Shown: positions 24,520-33,690 of the stretch, piece by piece
How positions within the stretch are numbered: position 1 is the stretch's first letter
Layout of the letters: each line of letters begins with the position of its first letter
From: an uncultured Porphyromonadaceae bacterium
GTDB lineage: Bacteria; Bacteroidota; Bacteroidia; Bacteroidales; Muribaculaceae
DNA length: 64,000 bases
Direction of reading: 5' to 3'
Assembly: GCA_937892215.1 (NCBI GenBank)
Contig: CALAVE010000032.1
Span: forward strand, 9,298-73,297
Notes under the pieces: model-generated
The model's database searches: none
Told to the model about the DNA's origin: nothing
What the model saw: only the letters and a program-made list of their open reading frames with translations
Translations under genes and position numbers: made by a program

Positions 24520-26238
24520 TTATGCCTTTTTCTGCTCCTTAGCCCAACTGTCTTTCAGCCCGATAGTGCGGTTGAACACCAGATGTCCATCGGTGGAGTC
24601 GGGGTCAACGCAGAAGTAGCCTATGCGCTGGAACTGGAACTTGTCCTCGGGTTTAGCCATCTGTGCCAGATAGGGCTCAATCTTGGCGTTAGTAATCACT
24701 TTCAGGGAGTCGGGGTTAAGCAACTCGCGGAAGTCAGTTTCGCTCTCGGCACTGGGGTTCTCCACTGAGAAGAGACGGTCGTAGAGACGCACTTCGGCAT
24801 CCTGGCAATGGCGAGCCGATACCCAGTGAAGCGTACCCTTTACCTTGCGCATGCTGCCCGGCATACCGCTGAGCGTGTCGGGGTCGTAGGTGCACTGGAT
24901 CTCGTTTACGTTACCGTCGGCATCCTTGGTGCAGCCGGTGCACATGAGGATGTAGCCGCCCTTGAGCCGCACCTCCTTGCCCGGAGTCATGCGGAAGAAT
25001 TTCTTGGGAGGCTCTTCCATGAAGTCGTCGCGCTCAATGAAGATTTCGCGGCAGAACGGCATCTGGTGCGTTCCGGCACCTTCCTGCTCAGGGTTGTTGT
25101 CCATTGCCAGCATTTCCACTTTGTCCTCAGGATAGTTAGTGATTACCACCTTCACGGGGTTGATTACGGCGCAGACACGATTCGCGTTCTTGTTAAGGTC
25201 TTCACGAATGGAGTGCTCCAGCAGGCTGATGTCGTTAAGAGCCTCATACTTGGTGTAGCCAATGGTGTCGATGAAGTTCTTTATAGACTGCGGAGTGTAG
25301 CCACGGCGGCGCAGACCGCAGATGGTGGGCATGCGCGGATCGTCCCAACCACTCACCAGGTGCTCCTTGACCAGTTGCAGCAGTTTGCGCTTGCTCATGA
25401 GGGTGTAGGTGAGGTTGAGGCGGTTAAACTCAATCTGGCGTGGACAGTAGTCCTTAGCGCTTTCTCCGGCAAGTTCGCGAACGAAATAGTCGTAGAGTGG
25501 GCGGTGAGGAACGAACTCCAGCGTGCAGATGGAGTGAGTCACGCCTTCAAAGTAGTCGCTCTGTCCGTGTGCGAAGTCGTACATGGGATAAACTTTCCAC
25601 TTTTCGCCGGTGCGCCAGTGTGGTTTCTTAATGATACGGTACATGATGGGGTCGCGGAAGTGCATATTGTCGCTTGTCATGTCGATTTTGGCACGCAGCA
25701 CGCGACTGCCTTCCTCAAATTCGCCTGCGTTCATGCGCTGGAACAGGTCCAGATTTTCTTCCACGGAGCGGTTGCGGAACGGGCTTTCGGTACCGGCTTG
25801 AGTGGGAGTGCCTTTCTGCTGTGCAATCTGCTCGCTTGTCTGGTCGTCAACGTAGGCTTTGCCTTCCTTTATTAGGCGAATTGCGAAGTCATAGAGTTTT
25901 GGGAAATAGTCGCTGGCGTAGTAGAGCCTGTCGCCCCAGTCGTAACCCAGCCAGCGGATATCGCGCATAATGCTCTGCTCGTACTCGGTGTCTTCTTTCT
26001 GTGGGTTGGTGTCGTCGAATCGCAGGTTGCATGTTCCGCCCATCATTTCAGCCACACCAAAGTCCATGCAAATGGCCTTTGCATGGCCTATGTGCAGATA
26101 ACCGTTGGGCTCGGGTGGGAAACGAGTGTTGAGTCGTCCGCCGTTTTTGCCTGCAGCCAGGTCGTCGGCCACTATCTGCTGAACAAAGTTCAGTCCCTTT
26201 TTCTCTTCGTTTGGTCTTATTTCGTTATTCTCTGCCAT
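24520..26238 (-). CDS. glnS: Glutaminyl-tRNA synthetase
   Basis: The 572-residue class I enzyme shows RFPPEPNGYLHIGHAKAIC (HIGH motif, about 40-58), FDDTNPQKED, and the MSKRKLLQLV loop (KMSKS equivalent). Two C-terminal anticodon-binding beta-barrels follow. Direct GlnRS implies that this lineage charges tRNA-Gln without the GatCAB transamidation step, as known for Bacteroidetes. It is monocistronic: a promoter with -7 TAATTTTG and TTG 20 bp upstream lies about 50 bp before the start, and a terminator ends it. Confidence 0.98.
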   Translation of the reverse strand: MAENNEIRPNEEKKGLNFVQQIVADDLAAGKNGGRLNTRFPPEPNGYLHIGHAKAICMDFGVAEMMGGTCNLRFDDTNPQKEDTEYEQSIMRDIRWLGYDWGDRLYYASDYFPKLYDFAIRLIKEGKAYVDDQTSEQIAQQKGTPTQAGTESPFRNRSVEENLDLFQRMNAGEFEEGSRVLRAKIDMTSDNMHFRDPIMYRIIKKPHWRTGEKWKVYPMYDFAHGQSDYFEGVTHSICTLEFVPHRPLYDYFVRELAGESAKDYCPRQIEFNRLNLTYTLMSKRKLLQLVKEHLVSGWDDPRMPTICGLRRRGYTPQSIKNFIDTIGYTKYEALNDISLLEHSIREDLNKNANRVCAVINPVKVVITNYPEDKVEMLAMDNNPEQEGAGTHQMPFCREIFIERDDFMEEPPKKFFRMTPGKEVRLKGGYILMCTGCTKDADGNVNEIQCTYDPDTLSGMPGSMRKVKGTLHWVSARHCQDAEVRLYDRLFSVENPSAESETDFRELLNPDSLKVITNAKIEPYLAQMAKPEDKFQFQRIGYFCVDPDSTDGHLVFNRTIGLKDSWAKEQKKA

Positions 26239-26284
26239 AAAGGTTGATACGATTATAAAATTTCGGTTTCTGATAATTAAGATG

Positions 26285-26315
26285 CAAAATTACTAATTTT
26301 TATTTCAAGTAGCAA
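26285..26315 (-). promoter_or_regulatory. glnS promoter
   Basis: On the minus strand TTG (26313-26315), a 20-bp spacer and TAATTTTG (26285-26292) match the Bacteroidetes -33/-7 consensus. Confidence 0.6.
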
Positions 26316-26433
26316 GAAGGTGGGGACAGTTTTCCTGAAATAGTGTAATCTTGGGGCGAACGCTTGCATGGCTCAGGAAATTTGACGAAATTTGCCGGTG
26401 TGTAATGAAAAAGGAAACTTTATAATAAACCTC

Positions 26434-26490
26434 ATGAGCATAGAGAAGTTAAGACAGTATTATCTCCGCTTCAAGCCAAACTTGTTTTAG
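26434..26490 (+). pseudogene. Truncated copy of the start of the DUF3667 gene
   Basis: ATG at 26434 opens an 18-codon frame, MSIEKLRQYYLRFKPNLF, ending in TAG. Codons 4-14 closely match the DUF3667 gene at 27958-27990 (EQLRQYYCRFR), with roughly 26 of 33 bases identical. It therefore looks like the leftover 5' end of a DUF3667 paralogue. The antiporter gene now lies between this fragment and the full gene. The rest of the 342-bp gap 26239-26580 holds the glnS promoter and nothing else that I recognise. Confidence 0.5.
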
Positions 26491-26580
26491 CGTAGGCGTG
26501 GTGAGAAAAAGCGCGTGCGATGAGAAGTCTTGAAAATATGCATAAAAACAAAACGATTTAATGATAATCCAATTAGTGAT

Positions 26581-27927
26581 ATGGTACAAGATTTATACAT
26601 TTTGATGATAACAGCTGCTGTAGTCAGTATTCTGTTTAAGTTGTTAAAGCAGCCTGTGGTGCTGGGCTATATAGTAGCAGGTGTCTTGGTGGGGCCGTAT
26701 CTGTATGGCGAGACCATTGTGAATGCCGACAATGTGAAGGCATGGGGCGATATCGGCGTGCTGTTTGTGTTGTTCTGCATCGGTCTGGAGTTCCGCCTGA
26801 AGAACCTCATCAGCAGCGGCAAGGTGGCGGCAATAGGTGCGATGACAATTATCCTGGGGATGATGCTCTTTGGATTCTGCGTGGGAAAGTTTGCCGAATT
26901 GGATATGGTCAACTCCCTTTTCCTCGCGGGCATGCTTTGTATGTCGAGCACCACTATAGTGATGAAGGCCATCGACGAGGCGGGCCTGAGCAAGGAGCGT
27001 TTCGTCAAGGGAGCTACCAGCATCCTTATCGTGGAGGATGTGGTGGCTGTGGTGCTGATGGTATTGCTCTCAAGTATAGCAATTCGTCATCAGTTCGAGG
27101 GTGCCGAGCTGGCCAGCAAGATAGTCGATTTGGCCATTACGCTCGCGGCATGGTTCATCTGCGGAATACTGATTATCCCCACGCTGATACGCAAAGTGAA
27201 AAAACATTTGAACGACGAGACACTTATCATCCTCGCCTTGGGTCTGTGCCTGGGTATGGTGCTGACGGCCGAGGAGGCAGGGTTCAGCAGCGCACTCGGC
27301 GCTTTCGTGATGGGTTCTATCCTTGCCGAGACAGTTGAGTCGCATCGTATCGAAAAACTGATGACGCCTCTGAAGAATGTCTTTGCTGCTATCTTCTTCA
27401 TATCTGTGGGTATGCTTATTAATCCATCCTCATTAGCGGAATATTGGCTAAATATCCTGTTGGTTTGCTTAGTGATTATCATCGGAATGATTCTCTTTGG
27501 CACATTGGGTTGCTGGTGGGGCGGTCAGACGATGCGCGACTCCATGCTTACCAGCTTCTCATTCGTGCAGATTGGCGAATTCTCGTTCATCATCGCGTCA
27601 CTGGGTACAAGCTTGGGAGTCCTCGACGCCGCCATCTATCCTATCATCGTAGCTTCCAGTGTGGTGACCACCTTCCTCACGCCCTATATTATGAAGGCTA
27701 CGCTGCCATGCTATAAGTTCCTTTATAATCACGCCTCAGAGAGCCTGCGAGCTAAGATTGACCGGCGCGAGCAGCAAGTGGCAGAAGCGGAGGCGGCTGC
27801 ACCATCCGATGATACGAACTCATTAGCCGACAGGGCGCGTCATGCCGTAAGAAATACCTATATCACGAAGCGTCTTGTCAATCTGTTTATCAATAACATG
27901 AGTGCTCATGATGACAATGCGGAATAA
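26581..27927 (+). CDS. Kef/CPA2-type cation:proton antiporter
   Basis: The start MVQDLYILMITAAVVSILF (448 residues) is preferred over an upstream ATG whose residues are polar. About 12 membrane helices are visible. Typical CPA2 segments include LKQPVVLGYIVAGVLVGPY, LFVLFCIGLEFRLKNL and FSSALGAFVMGSILAET. There is no C-terminal TrkA-N domain, only a short cytosolic tail rich in A, E and Q. It should exchange K+ or Na+ for H+ in the inner membrane. It is 6 bp from the DUF3667 gene. Its A/T-richer codons differ a little from the neighbours, and a duplicated DUF3667 fragment lies upstream. Confidence 0.88.
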   Translation: MVQDLYILMITAAVVSILFKLLKQPVVLGYIVAGVLVGPYLYGETIVNADNVKAWGDIGVLFVLFCIGLEFRLKNLISSGKVAAIGAMTIILGMMLFGFCVGKFAELDMVNSLFLAGMLCMSSTTIVMKAIDEAGLSKERFVKGATSILIVEDVVAVVLMVLLSSIAIRHQFEGAELASKIVDLAITLAAWFICGILIIPTLIRKVKKHLNDETLIILALGLCLGMVLTAEEAGFSSALGAFVMGSILAETVESHRIEKLMTPLKNVFAAIFFISVGMLINPSSLAEYWLNILLVCLVIIIGMILFGTLGCWWGGQTMRDSMLTSFSFVQIGEFSFIIASLGTSLGVLDAAIYPIIVASSVVTTFLTPYIMKATLPCYKFLYNHASESLRAKIDRREQQVAEAEAAAPSDDTNSLADRARHAVRNTYITKRLVNLFINNMSAHDDNAE

Positions 27928-27933
27928 ACGCTT

Positions 27934-28893
27934 ATGATAATAAATCTCGTGGCCACGGAGCAGTTAAGACAATACTATTGCCGCTTCCGCCGCTGGCAAC
28001 AAGCTTTACCGCACTATGTCAGCCGGCATCCGGACGTCGTTCTGCATTGTCATAACTGCGGCACACAGTTCGCCGATAATTTTTGTCCTCGCTGTGGGCA
28101 GCGTGCCGGGGTTGGGCGCGTTGGGTGGAACTCTATCAAGGATAACATCGCCATTCTGTGGGGGCTGGATTCCCGTTCGCTCGGCTATACGCTTGTGCAG
28201 TTGCTGGGGCGTCCGGGCTATCTGGTGCGCGACTACATCAGCGGCCATCGCCAGGTGTCGTACCCGCCCATTAAGATGCTGGTGTTAGTGTGTCTGTTCG
28301 TTGTCCTTTTCGAGACGGTGTTCAATCTGAAGAATGATGTTCTGGGCATAACGTTCAATATTCAGGAGGTTGACGATATCATCGGATGGATAAATCAGCA
28401 AAAAAGCTGGGCAACGCTGTTTCTTCAATCCTTCTACATACTGCCCACATGGCTGGTGTTCCGCTTCGCCCCGAGTTACCCTCGCCACACGCTGCCTGAG
28501 GGGTTCTTTCTGCAAGTATTCCTGAGTGTTCTGAGTCTCATCCTGCAATTCATTGGCTATTGGAACGGAAATCTTGAATTCGCAATCTGGATAATGTACC
28601 TATACATTACCTACTACCAGCTTTTCGGCTATAACTGGTGGGGTACGCTGTGGCGATTGATAGTCATCTTACTATTGGTCGTTATCACGATGATTGTCGT
28701 GGTAGTGATAATAGGGAATATATATGATAGTGGCAACAACAGCAATGTGTTTCAAGACATACTGATTATTTTTGCCGGTGCAACTGTGTTAATGGCGGCA
28801 ATTCTCCTTGTTACCCACCGCATCAACAAGCGCACATCCAAGATAAATAATGCCGACCTTTCTTTTAAAGAAAAATCAATTTCTTTATCTTAA
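27934..28893 (+). CDS. DUF3667-type zinc-ribbon membrane protein
   Basis: The 319 residues start with a polar segment and a Cys4 zinc ribbon (CHNCGTQFADNFCPRCGQRAG, described by its two CxxC pairs at about 39-56). LGRPGYLVRDYISGHRQVSYPPIKML follows, the hallmark of DUF3667, and then four or five membrane helices. The family is widespread in Bacteroidetes; its function is unknown. The gene follows the antiporter by 6 bp, so cotranscription is likely. A short remnant of a second copy lies upstream of the antiporter. Confidence 0.8.
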   Translation: MIINLVATEQLRQYYCRFRRWQQALPHYVSRHPDVVLHCHNCGTQFADNFCPRCGQRAGVGRVGWNSIKDNIAILWGLDSRSLGYTLVQLLGRPGYLVRDYISGHRQVSYPPIKMLVLVCLFVVLFETVFNLKNDVLGITFNIQEVDDIIGWINQQKSWATLFLQSFYILPTWLVFRFAPSYPRHTLPEGFFLQVFLSVLSLILQFIGYWNGNLEFAIWIMYLYITYYQLFGYNWWGTLWRLIVILLLVVITMIVVVVIIGNIYDSGNNSNVFQDILIIFAGATVLMAAILLVTHRINKRTSKINNADLSFKEKSISLS

Positions 28894-28898
28894 CCGGC

Positions 28899-28927
28899 TT
28901 GTGAATCGGAATTTTTATCTATATTTG
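28899..28927 (+). promoter_or_regulatory. rarA promoter
   Basis: TTG (28899-28901), an 18-bp spacer and TATATTTG (28920-28927) give a good Bacteroidetes promoter, with the start near 28934 and the ATG at 28962. Confidence 0.6.
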
Positions 28928-28961
28928 TGGAGACAAAGGACAAGTTATATCATAAAGCATT

Positions 28962-30257
28962 ATGTACGAACCGTTGGCCGAGCGAATGAGGCCCAAGTCG
29001 CTTGATGACTACATAGGGCAGAAACACCTCGTGGGCGAGGGCGCCGTGATTCGCCGCATGATAGAGAGCGGTAACATTTCGTCGTTCATCCTGTGGGGAC
29101 CTCCCGGGGTGGGGAAGACCACTCTGGCCAGGATTATAGCGCAGCAGACGCAAGTGCCGTTCTACACACTTTCGGCAGTGACCGCCGGGGTGAAGGAGGT
29201 TCGCGAAGTGCTGGAGCGCTGCAAGGCTGATGCCCATAGCGTGTTCGCCACGGGGCGTCCCATTTTGTTCATCGATGAGATTCACCGGTTCAACAAGTCG
29301 CAGCAGGATTCTCTGCTGGGAGCGGTGGAGAACGGAACGGTGACGCTGATAGGTGCCACCACCGAGAATCCGTCGTTTGAAGTGATTCGTCCGCTACTGA
29401 GCCGTGCTCAGGTGTATGTGCTGAATCCGCTTGACCGTGACGACTTGCTTGAGTTGCTGGACCGTGCCGTGAAGACCGATGAGATGTTCCGCGGCCGAGA
29501 GGTGCGGATTGAGGAGACCGAGGCCTTGCTGCGATTCTCGGGTGGGGACGCTCGCAAACTGCTCAATATCCTCGACCTGGTGATGCAGTCGCTGGGCGCG
29601 CGTGAGCCGTTTGTGATTAATAACGAAGTGGTAACCGAACGGCTTCAGCAGAATCCGCTCGCCTTTGACAAGAACGGCGAGATGCACTACGACATAATTT
29701 CGGCATTCATAAAATCAATCCGCGGCAGCGACCCCGATGCGGCGGTATATTGGCTTGCCAGGCTGATAGCGGGAGGGGAGGACCCCAAGTTCATAGCCCG
29801 TCGCCTGTGCATACTGGCAGCCGAGGACATTGGTCTTGCCAATCCCAACGCGTTGCTCCTGGCCAATGCCACGTTCGACATAATCAACAAGATTGGTTGG
29901 CCCGAAGGGCGTATCCCGCTGAGTGAGTGTGCCATCTACCTTGCCACCAGTGCGAAAAGCAACAGCGCATACCTTGCGATAGGCGCGGCTCAGTCGCTTG
30001 TGGAAAAGACAGGAAACGCTCCGGTGCCACTCCACTTGCGCAACGCCCCCACAAAACTCATGGAGCAACTGGGCTATGGCGCGGAATACAAGTACGCTCA
30101 CGATTTCCCGGGCCATTTCGTGAACCAGCAGTATATGCCGCAGGAGATAGGCCACCCCACACTGTGGCAGGCTCAGGACAATCCGGCAGAGGCTAAAATG
30201 CGTGAGCGCATGGACCGGTTGTGGCGCAGAGGCTTAGCCGACGATAGTAAGGGATAA
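28962..30257 (+). CDS. rarA: Replication-associated recombination protein RarA (MgsA/WRNIP1 family AAA+ ATPase)
   Basis: The 431 residues show the family start PLAERMRPKSLDDYIGQKHL, Walker A GPPGVGKTTLARII (about 47-60), Walker B ILFIDEIHRFNKSQQD, sensor 1 GATTENPSFE and the C-terminal tetramerisation part (ATSAKSNSAYLAIGAA, HDFPGHFVNQQYMP). RarA acts at stalled replication forks as a clamp-loader-like tetramer. It has its own promoter. The downstream 252-bp gap to the amylase gene holds only the amylase promoter. Confidence 0.97.
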   Translation: MYEPLAERMRPKSLDDYIGQKHLVGEGAVIRRMIESGNISSFILWGPPGVGKTTLARIIAQQTQVPFYTLSAVTAGVKEVREVLERCKADAHSVFATGRPILFIDEIHRFNKSQQDSLLGAVENGTVTLIGATTENPSFEVIRPLLSRAQVYVLNPLDRDDLLELLDRAVKTDEMFRGREVRIEETEALLRFSGGDARKLLNILDLVMQSLGAREPFVINNEVVTERLQQNPLAFDKNGEMHYDIISAFIKSIRGSDPDAAVYWLARLIAGGEDPKFIARRLCILAAEDIGLANPNALLLANATFDIINKIGWPEGRIPLSECAIYLATSAKSNSAYLAIGAAQSLVEKTGNAPVPLHLRNAPTKLMEQLGYGAEYKYAHDFPGHFVNQQYMPQEIGHPTLWQAQDNPAEAKMRERMDRLWRRGLADDSKG

Positions 30258-30414
30258 AAACGCACGCAGGATTTTTTTAGTCAGGAATTTAACTTTCACC
30301 TCGTTACTGCATCTAAAAATAGTTGCACCTATGAGCGTGTGGCATAAAGTCAGTTATTTTAACCGGAATCGGGTTTGCAGGCAACTTCGTCGCAATATTT
30401 GTTACGGTATTTGC

Positions 30415-30445
30415 TTGGCAAATTAAATGTTTGTTAGTATATTTG
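30415..30445 (+). promoter_or_regulatory. Alpha-amylase promoter
   Basis: TTG (30415-30417), a 20-bp spacer and TATATTTG (30438-30445) match the Bacteroidetes consensus. The ATG at 30510 leaves a leader of about 58 nt. No regulator gene is next to it. Confidence 0.6.
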
Positions 30446-30509
30446 CTTTCTGCCTGATACTAATAAGACTGGTGTGATTAGTGTTTTTAACCTTTATAAA
30501 CGTAGAAGT

Positions 30510-33500
30510 ATGAAATTAAAACTACTTAAATCAACGCTTGCGGTGATGCTGCTTTGCGTTTTTGTAATGCCTATGAAGGCACAAGGATGGCCCGAGGCCT
30601 ATGGCGGTGTAATTCTGCAGGGGTTCTCGTGGGATAGTTATAATGCCACCAAGTGGACAGTGCTGACGAGTCAGGCCGAGGATTTGTCCTACGCTTTCGA
30701 CCTGATATGGATTCCAAATGCCGCCAACTGTGGCAGTGGCAATCAGATGGGATATTCGCCGCTTTACTGGTTCACAAACTATAGCAGCTCGTTCGGTACG
30801 AAGGCTGAGTTGCAGTCGATGGTGGCCGCACTCAAGGCTAATGGCATCGGCGTGATAGGCGATGTGGTGGTTAATCACCGTAAGAACGTGAGCAACTGGA
30901 CGGATTTCCCGTCGGAGACCTATAATGGTGTGACATACCAACTTACGGCGAGCGACATCTGCAGCGATGATGACGGCGGAGCCACTGCGAACCACCTTCA
31001 GAGCGGAGAAAGCCTGGGAAATGCCGACACGGGAACAGGCTGGAGCGGAATGCGCGACTTGGACCACACCAGCACCAACGTGCAGAATAACGTGAAGGCC
31101 TACGTGAAAATGCTCCTCGATGACCTGGGCTACGTGGGATTCCGCTACGACATGGTTCTGGGTTACGCACCGACCTACACGGCGATGTACAACGCATACG
31201 CCAATCCTCAGTTCAGCATTGGCGAATGCTGGGATACCGCCGATGCTATCAAGGACTGGATTGACGGGACGGCGGTGGGAGGCTCTCCCACGAGCGCAGC
31301 GTTCGATTTCCAGTTCCGTTACACCGTGCGTAACGCCATCAACGGCAACGACTGGACCAAACTCAGCCAGGCCAATACCGGAAGCGGCGGCTATCCGCTG
31401 GTGAGCAACAGTTTCAATAGCGGCGGCTACAAGCGTTATGCCGTGACTTTTGTGGAGAATCACGATACGCAGGACCGCGGTGCTGTGACCGGTTACAGCA
31501 AGGACCCGATAGTGAGCGACACCCTGGCGGCCAACGCCTATATGCTGGCTATGCCCGGGACTCCGTGCGTGTTTCAGCCTCACTGGCTCGCATACCCCAC
31601 AGAAATAAAGACTATGGTGGCGGCTCGCAAGGCTGCAGGTGTGACAAACACCAGTTCATATCGCGTGGTGTCGTCGTCCGCAAACCGTTATGTGATTTCC
31701 ACAACCGGAACCAAGTCATCGCTTATCGCCGCTGTTGGCTCAAACCTGAGCGGCTACACCGGTCCGAGCAACACCACACTTGTGGCCGAAGGCTATCACT
31801 ATAAGTATTTCATGAGCAACAATGCCAACGTGGCCTGGACCGCGACGCCGTCCGGCTCCTACCGAGAAGCGTTTGACGTGAAACTTACCGCGGTGTCGTC
31901 GCAATACACCACCATTGCCTATACACTCGACGGTTCTGAGCCTACCGCCAGTAGCCCGACAGTGTCAAGTGGCAGCACTATCACCATTAGCGATGACGCT
32001 GTGCTTAAAGCTGCGCTGGTGAGCGGATCGTCCATTGTGTCGGGCAGTACCATGACTCGCGTATATAAGGTGCAGGCCATGAAGGACATAACCGTTTATT
32101 TCAAGGCTCCTACCGGAATTTGGAGCGATGTGTATTTCTACGCGTGGGACTCGTCGTCATCACCACTGGGTAGCTGGCCCGGAACCAAGATTACGCAGAC
32201 CACGACTGTTCATGGCGACACTTTCTATTACTATACGCTGTCTTCCACCGATTTGAACTATTCGTTCAACTTGATTGTGGGCAACGGCGGCAGCGGCAAC
32301 GGAAATCAGACGGTGAACATCACCGGTGTCTCTCAAGACATTTATCTGGAACTGGGCACCCAGAACGGGAAATATAATGTGAACGACGTGACTGAGCAAT
32401 ATTCCACTCCGCTCACCGCAACGGTTTATTTCAAAGACCCGGGATGGAGCACAGTTAACTACTATGCCTGGGATGACAATGGCTCCTCCTTGCTGGGTAG
32501 TTGGCCCGGAACCGCGATAACGGAGAAGACCACCGTTGACGGTGTATCGTACTATTACCACACGTTTGTGAAAGACACTCAAGACTACACCTTTAATGTG
32601 ATTTTCAACAACGGTGACGGCACCCAGACCGTGGACATCAAGGGCATAACCGACGATGTGTATTATGAGTTGTTAGGCCAGGACGCTTCCGGTAAATACC
32701 TTGTGGGAGAGGTGGGTAGCACGTTTACACCCTACAATGTCACAGTTTATTTCAAAGACCCGGAATGGAGCACCGTTAACTTCTACTCGTGGGATAGCAG
32801 CGGCAGCCCGTTGCTTGGCGGATGGCCTGGAACTGAGATAACCGACGTGGTTTACATCGACGGTGAGCCGTGGTATTACTATCCGTTTACAATTGACTAT
32901 GAGGGAAAAACCATTAATGTGATATTCAATAACGGCACGAACCAGACTGTGGATATTAAGGACATTGACTCCGACGTGTATTACGAACTGGGAGAACTCA
33001 GTTCGGGCAAGTATCAGGTGACTGATGCGGGCGACATGACCGAGCAGATTACCGGTGTGACACTTAGCGAGGAGTCGGTAAGGCTCGACGCGGGTGAGAC
33101 GCTGTCGCTAAGCGCGCTTGTTAGTGGAGTGAATGTGCGCTCGGATGTGGTGTGGACATCCAGTAACGAGAACGTGGTGAAGGTGACCGGCGGCTCTCCG
33201 TCGCCAGTGCGAAATAGTGGCCCCAGGCGCTCTGCTTCGGTGGGCGGAAACGTGGAGGCCGTGGGCGATGGCTCGGCTACGATTACGGCTTCAGTTGGCG
33301 AATTCAGCGCGATATGTGCTGTTACAGTGGGCGAATCTACTGATGTGAGCGACTTGGCTGTTCCTTCCGTGACGGCACGCCTTTCGGGTGAAAACCTGAT
33401 TATCCACAGTTCGGAAGCGGCAAAGGCACAAATCGTTCTCACGAACGGAACGTGGCGCACGGTTGACGTAAATCCCGGAGCCAACGTTTATCCGGTGGGT

Positions 33501-33560
33501 GACGCTGTCATCGTGATAGTGAAGATAGGAACTAAAGCAATGAAATTGACAAGAAAATAA
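30510..33560 (+). CDS. Secreted GH13 alpha-amylase with three starch-binding modules
   Basis: From the ATG at 30510 the protein has 1016 residues and a signal peptide (MKLKLLKSTLAVMLLCVFVMPMKAQ). The GH13 barrel has the nucleophile Asp214 (GFRYDMVLG), acid/base Glu239 (FSIGECWD) and Asp319 (FVENHDTQD). A chitobiase-C-like domain spans about 447-525. Three CBM26-like repeats begin near 528, 638 and 745 (VYFKDPGWSTVNYYAWD type). A Big_2 Ig-like domain starts near 847, with a Ser/Pro/Arg linker inside, and a Bacteroidales-type C-terminal tail follows. It should hydrolyse extracellular starch. No SusC/SusD or other polysaccharide-utilisation genes lie beside it. Confidence 0.92.
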   Translation: MKLKLLKSTLAVMLLCVFVMPMKAQGWPEAYGGVILQGFSWDSYNATKWTVLTSQAEDLSYAFDLIWIPNAANCGSGNQMGYSPLYWFTNYSSSFGTKAELQSMVAALKANGIGVIGDVVVNHRKNVSNWTDFPSETYNGVTYQLTASDICSDDDGGATANHLQSGESLGNADTGTGWSGMRDLDHTSTNVQNNVKAYVKMLLDDLGYVGFRYDMVLGYAPTYTAMYNAYANPQFSIGECWDTADAIKDWIDGTAVGGSPTSAAFDFQFRYTVRNAINGNDWTKLSQANTGSGGYPLVSNSFNSGGYKRYAVTFVENHDTQDRGAVTGYSKDPIVSDTLAANAYMLAMPGTPCVFQPHWLAYPTEIKTMVAARKAAGVTNTSSYRVVSSSANRYVISTTGTKSSLIAAVGSNLSGYTGPSNTTLVAEGYHYKYFMSNNANVAWTATPSGSYREAFDVKLTAVSSQYTTIAYTLDGSEPTASSPTVSSGSTITISDDAVLKAALVSGSSIVSGSTMTRVYKVQAMKDITVYFKAPTGIWSDVYFYAWDSSSSPLGSWPGTKITQTTTVHGDTFYYYTLSSTDLNYSFNLIVGNGGSGNGNQTVNITGVSQDIYLELGTQNGKYNVNDVTEQYSTPLTATVYFKDPGWSTVNYYAWDDNGSSLLGSWPGTAITEKTTVDGVSYYYHTFVKDTQDYTFNVIFNNGDGTQTVDIKGITDDVYYELLGQDASGKYLVGEVGSTFTPYNVTVYFKDPEWSTVNFYSWDSSGSPLLGGWPGTEITDVVYIDGEPWYYYPFTIDYEGKTINVIFNNGTNQTVDIKDIDSDVYYELGELSSGKYQVTDAGDMTEQITGVTLSEESVRLDAGETLSLSALVSGVNVRSDVVWTSSNENVVKVTGGSPSPVRNSGPRRSASVGGNVEAVGDGSATITASVGEFSAICAVTVGESTDVSDLAVPSVTARLSGENLIIHSSEAAKAQIVLTNGTWRTVDVNPGANVYPVGDAVIVIVKIGTKAMKLTRK

Positions 33561-33573
33561 GGTGCAACAACCA

Positions 33574-33609
33574 TAAACCCAATCTGTCATTAGGCCGATT
33601 GGGGATAAA
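33574..33609 (+). repeat. Stop-codon-proximal palindrome family, copy at the amylase gene
   Basis: It begins 14 bases after the amylase stop and reads AAACCCAATCTGTCATTAGG, then CCGATTGGGGATAAAA. The arms pair around the centre (ATCNGNC / GGCCGAT). Orientation is sense to the amylase gene, as for the other copies. A separate perfect terminator follows at once. Confidence 0.6.
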
Positions 33610-33612
33610 ACA

Positions 33613-33647
33613 GAGACCGGAGTTCCAGTGATGTGGGCTCCGGTCTC
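33613..33647. terminator. Terminator between the amylase gene and the convergent unknown gene
   Basis: GAGACCGGAG (33613-33622) pairs perfectly with CTCCGGTCTC (33638-33647), a 10-bp stem. ATT follows on the plus strand and a TTTTATCCCC tract on the minus strand. Confidence 0.75.
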
Positions 33648-33690
33648 ATTCCGCTCACAAAATTTATGCGAACAGATGTGGGTGAGCGGA

